Shown here: positions 24,332 through 32,115 of the stretch, one piece after another
Position numbering within the stretch: the first letter of the stretch is position 1
Layout: every line of letters starts with the position of its first letter
DNA from: Candidatus Zixiibacteriota bacterium
Lineage (GTDB): Bacteria > Zixibacteria > MSB-5A5 > UBA10806
Length of the DNA stretch: 37,739 nt
Assembly: GCA_024641335.1 (NCBI GenBank)
Contig: JAHEDG010000003.1
Span: forward strand, 65,586 to 103,324
Direction of reading: 5' to 3'
Made by a program: the position numbers and the translations under genes
The notes under the pieces: generated by a model
The model's database searches: none
Seen by the model: the letters and a program-made list of their open reading frames with translations, nothing else
What the model was told of the DNA's origin: nothing

Positions 24332-25510
24332 ATGTTTCGTTACAACGCAGATAACAGCCAGCAGGCGATAAGAGACCGTGTGGCCGCGTTCGCCAAGAAA
24401 TACATCGAACCTGTCTCCAGGGATCTCGACCACCGGGATGATCCCGACCGTTTTGCCATGGATATGTACAAAACCCTGGGCAAAGAGGGATTTATCGGCA
24501 TGAAGATGCCGAAGGAGTACGGCGGAAGCGGAGTATCATCGCTGGAATACACTACGCTGGTCGAGGAGCTTTGCTATTACGATCCGGCTGTCTGTCTTCT
24601 TGACGCTGTCGCGGAACTGGCGACCTATCCGATCTACACTTTCGGCACCGATGAGCAGAAGAAAAAATATGTGCCCAAATGCGCTTCCGGCGAACTTATT
24701 CCGGCTTTTGTATTGACCGAGCCGGATGCCGGTTCCGACGCCGTTAACCAGAAAACAACCGCCGTTCTCAATGGTGATCATTATGTAGTCAATGGCGAGA
24801 AGATTTTTATCATGCACGGCGACGTGGCCGATATATTGGTACTGTTTTTGAAGATCGAGGATGGCGACGGCAATGAAAAAGCGTCCCGTAAAATCTCGGC
24901 CCTGTTAGTCGAAGCCAGGAAAGACGGTAAACTTATTCCCGGCATCAAAGTATCGACATTGAAGAAGAAAATGGGAATGAGGGCCGCCACTACAGGCCGT
25001 CTCTGGTTCGATAATCTCAAGGTTCCCAAGGAGAACCTGCTCGGCGAAGTCGGCAAGGGTTTCAAGATCGCCATGAACACTCTCGACGGCGCCCGTGTAG
25101 GGGTGGCCGCGCAGGGGTTAGGTGTGGCTGAAAGGGCTTTGCAGGAATCGGTCGACTACGCCAAAAAGAGAATATGTTTTGGCCAGCCGATAGGTAAATT
25201 TCAGGCGATTCAATGGATGATCGCCGATATGGCCACTCAGATCGAGGCGGCCAGAGGTCTGGCTTACAGGGCATCTCAAATGCAGGATAAAGGAGAGAAA
25301 TTCTCACTGGAAGCGGCCAAGGCGAAACTGTATTGTTCGGAAGTCGCCAAGTTCTGCGTTGATAAGGCTATGCAGATACACGCGGGTTACGGATATATCG
25401 GCGAATTTTCGATAATCGAAAAACTCTACCGCGACCAGAGGATTATGGAGATATACGAGGGGACATCCGAGGTTCAGCGGCTGGTAATAGCCGGCTCTTA
25501 CTTAAGATAA
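24332..25510 (+). CDS. Acyl-CoA dehydrogenase
   Basis: FAD-dependent alpha,beta-dehydrogenase of acyl-CoA thioesters passing electrons to ETF. The 392-residue length is standard. Seen: KMPKEYGGSGVSSLEYTTLVEEL in the N-terminal helical domain, the flavin/substrate loop FVLTEPDAGSDAVNQKT, VNGEKIFIMHGDVADI in the beta-domain, and the C-terminal helices with YGYIGEFSIIEKLYRDQR and the catalytic glutamate in IYEGTSEVQRL (Glu376). It follows the mutase B12 gene by 36 bases, so it is probably co-transcribed and works in the same acyl-CoA pathway. Chain-length specificity cannot be assigned. A strong terminator follows. Confidence 0.94.
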   Translation: MFRYNADNSQQAIRDRVAAFAKKYIEPVSRDLDHRDDPDRFAMDMYKTLGKEGFIGMKMPKEYGGSGVSSLEYTTLVEELCYYDPAVCLLDAVAELATYPIYTFGTDEQKKKYVPKCASGELIPAFVLTEPDAGSDAVNQKTTAVLNGDHYVVNGEKIFIMHGDVADILVLFLKIEDGDGNEKASRKISALLVEARKDGKLIPGIKVSTLKKKMGMRAATTGRLWFDNLKVPKENLLGEVGKGFKIAMNTLDGARVGVAAQGLGVAERALQESVDYAKKRICFGQPIGKFQAIQWMIADMATQIEAARGLAYRASQMQDKGEKFSLEAAKAKLYCSEVAKFCVDKAMQIHAGYGYIGEFSIIEKLYRDQRIMEIYEGTSEVQRLVIAGSYLR

Positions 25511-25517
25511 AACTACC

Positions 25518-25537
25518 GGGGCCGAAAGGCCCCTTTT
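25518..25537 (+). terminator. Intrinsic terminator after the acyl-CoA dehydrogenase gene
   Basis: GGGGCC (25518-25523), GAAA tetraloop, GGCCCC (25528-25533), then TTTT. A compact perfect stem with a stable loop, although the T tract is short. Confidence 0.8.
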
Positions 25538-25567
25538 AAATAGCCGCCGATTTTAGAGGATCAGTTT

Positions 25568-26407
25568 ATGCAAATAGGCGATAAACAGCTCCGTCCGATA
25601 CTGGAAAACTATTTTCATCTCGACGGCGGGGCTATGTTCGGGGTTATCCCCAAGGTGATGTGGGGGAAGTTATACCAGTCCGATGAGAACAACATGATCC
25701 GGCTGGATCTTAATCCGCTTTTGATCCGGACAGAAGCGGAGAATATTATTGTGGATACCGGGTTCGGGGATGTGCTCAACGAAAAGCAGCGGAAGATTTA
25801 TTCATTAGTCGGGCCGACCCGGTGGGATGATGAACTTAAAGCGGCCGGTCTGGAGGCAGAACAGATCACCTCGGTAATCCTGACTCACGCCCACGCGGAT
25901 CATGCTATGGGAGCGTTGCGGCTGGGGCAGGACGGCAGGCCGGAGCTTCGTTTTCCGAAGGCCAGGATTTTCGTTCAGAAACGTGAATGGCAGGACGCCA
26001 TGAACCCCAACGAACGAACCGCGGCGACTTATCTGGTGGATAATTTGAGGATCTTGGAGGAATCCGGGAAACTCGAGCCGCTCGATGGCGATACCGAGGT
26101 ATTCAAGGGTATATCGGTGAAAGTTACCGGCGGGCATACACCCGGTTCACAGGCTGTAATTATCGACGGCGGCGGTCAGAGGGTTATTTACCCGGCCGAT
26201 ATAATGCCGTCAAGCGCCCATATCAGGGTGCCGTACGTGGCGGCTGTGGATCTCGACCCGTTAACCACCATGAAGGGCAAGCGCTGGCTGCATGAGCGGA
26301 TGCTTAAAGACGACTGGATAATCGCGTTCGATCATGACATAGATATCAAGTTTGCCAGGTTCAAGGAAGGGGAAAAAGGGCGGGTCGAAGCGGTCAAGGT
26401 AGAGTAG
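25568..26407 (+). CDS. Metallo-beta-lactamase fold hydrolase
   Basis: A 279-residue MBL-superfamily protein. The dinuclear metal motif is HAHADH (His107, His109, Asp111, His112) in VILTHAHADHAMG, preceded by NIIVDTGFGD. Later ligands are supplied by the GGHTPGSQ histidine, the Asp of YPADIMPS and the His of AFDHDID. The layout resembles lactonase/AttM-like or glyoxalase II-like hydrolases. Its neighbourhood might suggest a thioester or lactone substrate, but nothing in the sequence decides this. It is separated from the acyl-CoA dehydrogenase by a terminator. Confidence 0.85.
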   Translation: MQIGDKQLRPILENYFHLDGGAMFGVIPKVMWGKLYQSDENNMIRLDLNPLLIRTEAENIIVDTGFGDVLNEKQRKIYSLVGPTRWDDELKAAGLEAEQITSVILTHAHADHAMGALRLGQDGRPELRFPKARIFVQKREWQDAMNPNERTAATYLVDNLRILEESGKLEPLDGDTEVFKGISVKVTGGHTPGSQAVIIDGGGQRVIYPADIMPSSAHIRVPYVAAVDLDPLTTMKGKRWLHERMLKDDWIIAFDHDIDIKFARFKEGEKGRVEAVKVE

Positions 26408-26416
26408 GGATTTACT

Positions 26417-26505
26417 TTGTCATTCCCGTGGAAGCGGGAATCCAGAGGGAGGCCACGCACTGGATTCTCTACGAGCTGTAAGCCCAATCAAGTTGGGAAT
26501 GACAA
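26417..26505. repeat. Interspersed repeat with TTGTCATTCCC inverted ends
   Basis: The ends TTGTCATTCCC (26417-26427) and GGGAATGACAA (26495-26505) are exact reverse complements. Inside are a CCCG...CGGG hairpin (26425-26438) and facing AATCCAG/CTGGATT segments (26439-26445, 26460-26466). No ORF. It has a module layout like the element at 9190-9335 but a different sequence. Confidence 0.75.
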
Positions 26506-26558
26506 GGGTTGGAGATTTCTATTTAATGCGAAGCCGTGAGAGCCAGGTAACTTTATAA

Positions 26559-27158
26559 ATGAAAAACCATTTAATTAAATTGTTGTTTTCCGTATTGTTT
26601 GTTGTTGTCTCTATTGCATGTGATTCACATGAAAACTACATATTGTTACAATCTGGGGACAATACGCAAATAGCTGAATTTAGTATGGGAAAGATGGAAG
26701 TTTATCAGAGTATGGCCATTGATACAATGGTATTGCTTCAGAAAATGAGAAGTTATGAATACTCTAACAGCGACTTTTCGAATATCATTATTGACGAGAC
26801 GGTTAATCTGACTTGGGTGGTAAGGATAGATAAAGAATATCATGAACATGAAGATGAAGTAAATGTTTCGTTGTTTTTTGAGATCATACATGCTCAAATC
26901 ACAAAATTATTCTATGTTGAAGCATGTCAAGGTGTCTGGTGCCGGGCATTGGAAACTGGACAAATTTGCGCTGCTAAAACCAAAAACGAAATAATTGAAA
27001 TAAGGGCGGCCATAAGATCAATGGGATTCGCACTATCGAATATTATCAGATTCCCATATGAAGAAGGCCTTTACGATTATGATATTTATAGATTTATGAA
27101 GTTAGACCTGCAGTTTAGCCTTGACGAAAACGAGGAAATATTAAAATATCCCGGATGA
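26559..27158 (+). CDS. AT-rich hypothetical lipoprotein
   Basis: A 199-residue protein with a signal peptide and lipobox (MKNHLIKLLFSVLFVVV, then SIAC; Cys21). The mature part is mixed alpha/beta (DTMVLLQKMRSYEY, VNVSLFFEIIHAQITKLF, ETGQICAAKTKNEIIEIR) and contains several cysteines. Base composition is clearly more AT-rich than the flanking carboxyltransferase and MBL genes, and codon choice differs (many AAT, TTT, ATA). It is bracketed by the repeat at 26417-26505 and the palindrome at 27174-27213. It is likely an acquired gene of unknown function; the ribosome site is weak. Confidence 0.6.
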   Translation: MKNHLIKLLFSVLFVVVSIACDSHENYILLQSGDNTQIAEFSMGKMEVYQSMAIDTMVLLQKMRSYEYSNSDFSNIIIDETVNLTWVVRIDKEYHEHEDEVNVSLFFEIIHAQITKLFYVEACQGVWCRALETGQICAAKTKNEIIEIRAAIRSMGFALSNIIRFPYEEGLYDYDIYRFMKLDLQFSLDENEEILKYPG

Positions 27159-27173
27159 TAGTAAAATAACAGC

Positions 27174-27213
27174 GTCGGGTTGATAAAGGATTTTGTCCGC
27201 TCCCAAACCCGAC
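27174..27213. repeat. Palindromic intergenic repeat with GTCGGGTT arms
   Basis: GTCGGGTT (27174-27181) and AACCCGAC (27206-27213) are perfect arms, with a 24-base spacer. On the minus strand it begins TGTAGGTCGGGTTTGG (27218-27203), sharing TGTAGGTC with the repeat at 17933-17940. Confidence 0.65.
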
Positions 27214-27239
27214 CTACAGAATAGACAAGGGGTTTGATC

Positions 27240-28790
27240 TTGGAACTCGAAGAAAAACTAAAAAAACTAAAAGAGATGCGCGATGCCGCCAAGCTCGGCG
27301 GCGGGCAGCAACGGATCGACTCACAGCATAAAAAAGGGAAACTGACGGCCCGTGAACGGCTCGATCTTCTTCTTGACGACGGCTCGTTCGAAGAGTTCGA
27401 TATGTTTGTCACCCACCGCACCAAGGAATTCGGGCTGGAGAACGAGAAATACTTAGGCGACGGCGTGGTGACCGGTTTCGGTACCATCGACGGCCGTCTG
27501 GTGTTCGTATTCTCGCAGGATTTCACGATTTTCGGGGGGACTCTTTCCGAGGCATTCGCGGAGAAGATCTGCAAGGTCATGGATATGGCCATGAAGGTCG
27601 GCGCTCCGGTTATCGGGCTTAACGATTCCGGCGGGGCCCGCATTCAGGAAGGGGTGGTATCGCTGGGAGGATACGCGGATATATTTCTTCGCAATACTCT
27701 GGCCTCGGGGGTGGTACCGCAGATTTCGGTAATCATGGGTCCGTGCGCTGGGGGCGCGGTATATTCTCCGGCCATCACCGATTTCACATTTATGGTGAAG
27801 AAGTCATCGTTTATGTTTGTCACCGGTCCGCATGTGGTCAAGACAGTCACGCATGAGGAAGTAACATTCGAGGATCTCGGCGGTGCCGATATTCACTCGT
27901 CGAGGTCGGGGGTCAGTCATTTCGCGTGCGAGAACGAGGCCGACGCTCTGTTGAAAGTCCGCAAGCTGGTCGATTTTCTGCCAGCGAACAACATGGAAGA
28001 TCCGCCCGCGATAGAGCCATCTGACCCGATCGACCGTATTGATGAATCACTCAACTCCATTGTCCCGGATAATCCCAATAAGCCTTACGATATCAAAGAT
28101 GTGATAATCCGGGTTGTAGACGGGGGCGATTTCTTAGAGGTTCATTCCGATTACGCCATGAATATTGTTGTTGGATTTGCCCGTCTCGGAGGCAAGCCTG
28201 TAGGCATTATAGCCAACCAGCCCGCGCATCTGGCCGGGGTGCTCGACATAGACAGCGCCATCAAGGGAGCGCGGTTTGTTCGTTTTTGCGATTGTTTTAA
28301 TATCCCTTTAATAACTTTCGAGGATGTCCCGGGATTTTTACCGGGCGTGGCGCAGGAGCATGGGGGCATAATCAAACATGGCGCCAAACTGCTTTACGCT
28401 TACTGCGAGGCTACAGTGCCCAAGCTGACGGTTATCACCCGCAAGGCGTATGGCGGCGCCTATGATGTTATGTCGTCGAAGCATATACGCGGAGATATCA
28501 ATTATGCCTGGCCGACCGCCGAGATAGCGGTTATGGGGCCCAAGGGAGCGGCGGAGATAATTTTCAAGAAGGAGATATCCGACGCCAAAGATCCGGAAGC
28601 CGCTTTGAAGGAGAAAGAGGAAGAGTATCGCCGTATGTTCGCGTCGCCATTTAAAGCGGCCGAGCGGGGGTATATAGACGATGTCATCATGCCGGAAAGC
28701 ACCCGGCCCCGTCTGATCAGAGCGTTGCGAATGTTGGAAAATAAGCGCGATAAAAACCCGCCGAAAAAGCATGGGAATATTCCGCTGTAG
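27240..28790 (+). CDS. pccB: Acyl-CoA carboxylase carboxyltransferase (propionyl-CoA carboxylase beta type)
   Basis: Transfers CO2 between biotin and an acyl-CoA. 516 residues from TTG 27240, chosen because AAGGGG lies 7 bases upstream; the TTG at 27234 is too close to it. Domain [66 protein letters not shown]. Domain [49 protein letters not shown] and [18 protein letters not shown]. From memory, the Asp of GGAYDVM is tied to propionyl- rather than acetyl-CoA preference. Biotin carboxylase and BCCP genes are not in the window. The same fold also serves Na+-pumping methylmalonyl-CoA decarboxylase, which cannot be excluded. Confidence 0.9.
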   Translation: MELEEKLKKLKEMRDAAKLGGGQQRIDSQHKKGKLTARERLDLLLDDGSFEEFDMFVTHRTKEFGLENEKYLGDGVVTGFGTIDGRLVFVFSQDFTIFGGTLSEAFAEKICKVMDMAMKVGAPVIGLNDSGGARIQEGVVSLGGYADIFLRNTLASGVVPQISVIMGPCAGGAVYSPAITDFTFMVKKSSFMFVTGPHVVKTVTHEEVTFEDLGGADIHSSRSGVSHFACENEADALLKVRKLVDFLPANNMEDPPAIEPSDPIDRIDESLNSIVPDNPNKPYDIKDVIIRVVDGGDFLEVHSDYAMNIVVGFARLGGKPVGIIANQPAHLAGVLDIDSAIKGARFVRFCDCFNIPLITFEDVPGFLPGVAQEHGGIIKHGAKLLYAYCEATVPKLTVITRKAYGGAYDVMSSKHIRGDINYAWPTAEIAVMGPKGAAEIIFKKEISDAKDPEAALKEKEEEYRRMFASPFKAAERGYIDDVIMPESTRPRLIRALRMLENKRDKNPPKKHGNIPL

Positions 28791-28815
28791 GGGTTTGATT
28801 AATCGAACCCCTACA
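28786..28815. repeat. 30-base near-perfect palindrome overlapping the pccB stop codon
   Basis: TGTAGGGGTT (28786-28795) and AACCCCTACA (28806-28815) are perfect arms. The centre continues as GATT/AATC with a single T/G mismatch. The pccB TAG stop lies inside the left arm. No T tract follows, so it is not a typical intrinsic terminator. Confidence 0.75.
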
Positions 28816-28847
28816 AATATTATCATAATATCATTATAAGTCGTAGA

Positions 28848-28868
28848 TCAAATCCCTCCGGGATTTGA
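28848..28868. repeat. Short palindrome of the TCAAATCCC family
   Basis: TCAAATCCC (28848-28856), TCC, GGGATTTGA (28860-28868): the same 9-bp arms as the palindrome at 17974-17994, preceded by GTAGA. Confidence 0.7.
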
Positions 28869-28975
28869 CGTCTGGGGGAAACCGGGAATCCATCCCGCCG
28901 CGCTATGGCGAAGTGCCAGCCTGTAGCCGGGCGTCCCGAAGGGACCCCTGAGCTTCCCAAAGGATTTGTTCTGTC

Positions 28976-29713
28976 CTATCCCATCATTCCCATAAATCTC
29001 ATGGCTGTGGCCGGGGAATGCCCCGAATAGTGATTGTTAAAATAGCCGTAGAAATCGTCGATGTTATCCTCCAAGGCATTTATCAGCTTTTTCCAGTCTT
29101 CCAGTTCCCGCGTCCGATCGGCCCGCTCACGCGAAAAATCATCGGGAATCAGATTGCGGTCGCCCAAAAATCGAACATACAAAGTCCTCGATGTCGCTAC
29201 TTCCGGTTTGGGCATCCAGGGATGATCGAGAAGCGCCAGGCAGATTCCGGCTTCACGAAGAGAGTCGTAAAAACGGTCATCAAGCCATTTTTTATTGCGG
29301 ATCTCAACTACAAAATCGAAATCAGCGGGAAGTATTTTCAGGAATTTATATAGATTATTCCCCATATCCGGTTTAAACGAATAGGGGAACTGCAAGAGCA
29401 ATGGGCCCAGCTTCTCCTTCAATCCGGACATCGTATCGAGGAATTTGGCCAAAATATCCTCGACCCCGGTCAGATCGGATTCGTGGGTTATTTTTTTAGG
29501 GAATTTGGCCGCGAATTTGAAATGATTCGGCGTGGATTTACGCCATTTTTCGATAGTCGTTTTCGCGGGAACTCGATAAAAAGTGGAATCGATTTCAACT
29601 GTTCTGAATTTTTCCGCGTAGGCGGCCAGCATATCGACCGGTTTGATGTTCGAGGAGTAGAAGCTGCCGATCCAGTCTTTGTAGCTCCATCCGGATGTTC
29701 CGATTCTGATCAT
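28976..29713 (-). CDS. DUF72 (YecE-like) family protein
   Basis: A 245-residue TIM-barrel-like protein of the DUF72 family. Characteristic stretches: IRIGTSGWSYKDWIGSFYSS at the N-terminus, VEIDSTFYRVPAKTTIEKWRKSTP, FKFAAKFPKKITHE, LGPLLLQFPYSF, DFVVEIRNKKWL and, near the end, DDFYGYFNNHYSGHSPATAM. I start at ATG 29713; the TTG immediately upstream is less likely. The function of the family is not established. Monocistronic, flanked by repeats on its 3' side. Confidence 0.92.
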   Translation of the reverse strand: MIRIGTSGWSYKDWIGSFYSSNIKPVDMLAAYAEKFRTVEIDSTFYRVPAKTTIEKWRKSTPNHFKFAAKFPKKITHESDLTGVEDILAKFLDTMSGLKEKLGPLLLQFPYSFKPDMGNNLYKFLKILPADFDFVVEIRNKKWLDDRFYDSLREAGICLALLDHPWMPKPEVATSRTLYVRFLGDRNLIPDDFSRERADRTRELEDWKKLINALEDNIDDFYGYFNNHYSGHSPATAMRFMGMMG

Positions 29714-29793
29714 CAATATATATAAATAGCGATCGATCCGGTAAGTTCCCGGTCCGCAAAAAGTCGTTTATAGGACTCGCTTTATGCTTTTGC

Positions 29794-29821
29794 TTGACTA
29801 TCTATAAATCCGTCCTAATAT
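29794..29821 (+). promoter_or_regulatory. Candidate promoter of the ferritin-like/rubredoxin operon
   Basis: TTGACT (29794-29799), 16 bases, TAATAT (29816-29821). Transcription would begin near 29828, about 48 bases before the GTG start at 29876. No regulator box is obvious. Confidence 0.5.
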
Positions 29822-29875
29822 TAGCAGCAGCAGGCGGCCGATAGTAAAGCCCGAGGTTAAGAAGGAGAAGTCGAA

Positions 29876-30376
29876 GTGAAAATTGAGGATATGACAATCG
29901 AAGATGTCCTGGGGATGGCGATGAAGACCGAAGTCATGGGTCGGAAATTCTACCTGGGACTGACTGAAAAGGTGACTCATCCGGAAATCAAGCAGAAGAT
30001 CCAGTCGCTGGCCGATGATGAGGAAAGACATGAAAAACTGGTTCACGAACTATATAAAAGCACTCTGGGCAGGGAACCGGGAGAGCTTCCCGAAAAAGGC
30101 GTGCCGGATATAGTTAAAGCTATCTCCGATATGAAGGTGGACGACAGATCGAAGCTTTTGGATGTTCTGGATATGGCTATAGAGGCCGAACGGTTGGCGG
30201 CCAAATTTTACGGCCGCGGGATTGTACTGACAGAGGATAATAAAACCAGAGCGATTTTCGAGGAACTCGAAAAAGAAGAGGACGGTCATTATAATATGTT
30301 GATTGCCGAGAAAGCGGCTATTTCAGGCGATTTATATTGGTTTTCTATGGGTGATTCATCAATCATGGAGGAATGA
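29876..30376 (+). CDS. Ferritin-like diiron protein (rubrerythrin erythrin domain)
   Basis: A 166-residue four-helix-bundle protein with two pseudo-symmetric diiron half-sites. The first has Glu19 (MKTEVMGRKFY) and the EERH motif Glu49-Glu50-Arg-His52. The second has Glu103/Glu105 (AIEAERLAAKFY) and Glu135-Asp-Gly-His138 (EKEEDGHYN). These are peroxide-reducing, oxygen-defence proteins of anaerobes. Rubrerythrins usually carry a C-terminal rubredoxin domain on the same chain; this protein stops before it, and the rubredoxin module is the next gene (TGATG overlap). The start is GTG 29876, with AAGGAG at 29862-29867. Confidence 0.9.
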   Translation: MKIEDMTIEDVLGMAMKTEVMGRKFYLGLTEKVTHPEIKQKIQSLADDEERHEKLVHELYKSTLGREPGELPEKGVPDIVKAISDMKVDDRSKLLDVLDMAIEAERLAAKFYGRGIVLTEDNKTRAIFEELEKEEDGHYNMLIAEKAAISGDLYWFSMGDSSIMEE

Positions 30377-30486
30377 TGAAAAAATGGGTATGCACTATAT
30401 GCGGCTATGTTCACGAAGGGGATGAACCTCCCAAAGTATGCCCGGTTTGCAGCGCGCCGCGGCATGATTTCGAGGAGATACCATAG
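30376..30486 (+). CDS. Free-standing 36-residue rubredoxin-like protein
   Basis: A very short gene overlapping the previous stop codon (TGATG). The protein has MKKWVCTICGYVHEGDEPP followed by VCPVCSAP: Cys6-x2-Cys9 and Cys22-x2-Cys25, the four ligands of a rubredoxin-type Fe(SCys)4 or Zn site. The spacing matches the truncated rubredoxin domain of rubrerythrins. It probably supplies electrons to the ferritin-like protein, replacing the domain normally fused to it. GGAGGA precedes the ATG (about 30367-30372), which supports real translation. Confidence 0.85.
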   Translation: MKKWVCTICGYVHEGDEPPKVCPVCSAPRHDFEEIP

Positions 30487-30577
30487 CGGCAAAACAAGCG
30501 GGCAGCATCCAATGGTTATTGAGGGCAATGGGTAAACTAAGATAGAGCAATAGGTTGAACGGTCGAAAGGAACAGCG

Positions 30578-30823
30578 ATGAGTGCTGACGAAAAAGGCGA
30601 AGGCAGATTCGAATTGAAAGTGGATAGGAACACGTCGCCGGCCGAGGCGGCCAGACTGGCATTGGCGCAGGAGGTCAAGGCCAGGAAGTTTTATGAGGAA
30701 TGCGCCAGAATTATGGAACATCCGGCGGCTAAGAAGATGTTCGAGTTCTTAGCTGATGAAGAAAGAAAGCACGAAGCTTTAATTCAGAAAGAGATCGACG
30801 AGCAGTTTTTGCAGGAGATGTAA
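30578..30823 (+). CDS. Two-helix half-ferritin (rubrerythrin-like) protein
   Basis: An 81-residue protein with a single helix pair: a first helix around ALAQEVKARKFYEECARIM (Glu32) and a second around FEFLADEERKHEALIQKEID (Glu61, Glu62, His65). This is one half of a ferritin-like bundle, so a dimer would be needed to complete four helices and a diiron centre, as in encapsulated-ferritin-type proteins. The N-terminal 20 residues are charged and probably flexible. Its stop overlaps the nadA start by one base (TAATG), so the two are translationally coupled. No encapsulin gene is in the window. Confidence 0.8.
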   Translation: MSADEKGEGRFELKVDRNTSPAEAARLALAQEVKARKFYEECARIMEHPAAKKMFEFLADEERKHEALIQKEIDEQFLQEM

Positions 30824-31914
30824 TGAGCTACCGAGCGGCGGTTTTGCCGGAGGAATATCGGGTTGCCGGCGAGGATAAGTTAGCCGGCAGAATCCTGGCC
30901 AGAAAGAAGGAGTTGGGGGAGAGGCTCCTGATTCTGACTCATCATTACCAGCGGGTCGAGATAGTCCGTTTCGGCGATGAAGTCGGGGATTCCTACGGTC
31001 TGGCCAAGATCGCGTCCAGGTCTCCCAAGGCTGAATATATAGTTTTTTGCGGGGTCAGGTTCATGGCCGAAGCGGCCGATATTTTAGGCCGTCCGGGGCA
31101 GAAAGTATTTCTTCCCAACGCCACGGCCGGATGTCCGATGGCCGATATGGCGCCGTCGGAAAAAGTATATAACGCCTGGGATGATATCGAGGAGAGAATC
31201 GGGAAAGGGCGGACTGTCCCGATTTCATATATGAACTCGTCGGCGGAGTTGAAGGCGTTTACCGGTATGAACGGCGGGCTGATCTGCACGTCGTCCAACG
31301 CGGACGCCGCATTCAAATGGTCGTACGAGCGGTTCGAGAAGCTCTTTTTCTTCCCAGATCAGCACCTCGGTCGGAACACCGCCAAGAAGTTCGGTATCCC
31401 GAAAGATGAGATAGCGCTTTATGATCCGAGGCAACCGTCGGGCGGGATTGACGATGCCAGGCTGGAAAAGGCCAGGGTGATTTTGTGGTATGGATTATGC
31501 CATGTTCATGCCAAATTCAGGCCGGACCATATAGATCAATGGCGGGCGAAAGATCCGTCAGTCAGGATAGTGGTACATCCCGAATGCGAAGAAGAGGTGG
31601 TCGACAGGGCTGACGCGGTTGGCTCGACGGCATTTATTGTCAATTATGTGGAATCGGCTCCGGCCGGTTCGACTATCGCCATCGGGACCGAGCTGAACCT
31701 GATTCACCGGCTGGCTCTGACTCATAAGGATAAAAATATCTACGAGCTTTCCGGGGATACCTGCCCGATGTGTTCTAATATGTTCAGGACGACGTTAGCG
31801 GATCTTTGCTTTACTCTGGAAAATCCCGATAAGGGGGAATTAGTAGTGGTACCGAACGAAATCAAGAGGGATGCCAAAACAGCGTTGGAAAGAATGCTCC
31901 ATATCGGCAAATAG
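30823..31914 (+). CDS. nadA: Quinolinate synthase A
   Basis: NadA condenses iminoaspartate with dihydroxyacetone phosphate to quinolinate in NAD synthesis, using an oxygen-sensitive [4Fe-4S] cluster. 363 residues. Conserved elements: LTHHYQRVEIVRFGDEVGDS, FLPNATAGCPMADM (Cys104), YMNSSAELKAFTG, FFPDQHLGRNTA, VHPECEEEVV (Cys255) and SGDTCPMCSNM (Cys314, Cys317). The three cluster cysteines are expected to be Cys104, the HPEC cysteine and one of the CPMC pair. Overlap with the half-ferritin gene suggests co-expression with iron/oxygen-defence proteins. nadB and nadC are not nearby. Confidence 0.95.
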   Translation: MSYRAAVLPEEYRVAGEDKLAGRILARKKELGERLLILTHHYQRVEIVRFGDEVGDSYGLAKIASRSPKAEYIVFCGVRFMAEAADILGRPGQKVFLPNATAGCPMADMAPSEKVYNAWDDIEERIGKGRTVPISYMNSSAELKAFTGMNGGLICTSSNADAAFKWSYERFEKLFFFPDQHLGRNTAKKFGIPKDEIALYDPRQPSGGIDDARLEKARVILWYGLCHVHAKFRPDHIDQWRAKDPSVRIVVHPECEEEVVDRADAVGSTAFIVNYVESAPAGSTIAIGTELNLIHRLALTHKDKNIYELSGDTCPMCSNMFRTTLADLCFTLENPDKGELVVVPNEIKRDAKTALERMLHIGK

Positions 31915-31956
31915 CGTAGTATAAAACAGATATACCGGCGGTATTATCAGCTCGTT

Positions 31957-32091
31957 ATGGGAGGAACGGCTGGCTTGAATTCATCGGGAAGATGCCGATA
32001 CAAAGATAAAGCGTTCGATAATAAGATCATATTGCAGGATCTATGGTCGAGCCGGTCCGGACAGAATATGGTCCGGGACAAATTCAACTAA
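31957..32091 (+). CDS. Possible 44-residue small protein (doubtful)
   Basis: A short frame between nadA and pckA starting at an ATG. The translation is basic and hydrophilic (for example DKAFDNKIILQDLW) with no known motif and no good ribosome site. The interval also contains an inverted repeat TCCGGAC/GTCCGGG at about 32056-32077 that might act as a terminator. Listed only so the interval is described; it may well be non-coding. Confidence 0.15.
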   Translation: MGGTAGLNSSGRCRYKDKAFDNKIILQDLWSSRSGQNMVRDKFN

Positions 32092-32115
32092 ATAAGGATT
32101 TAAAGTCGGGGGTTT

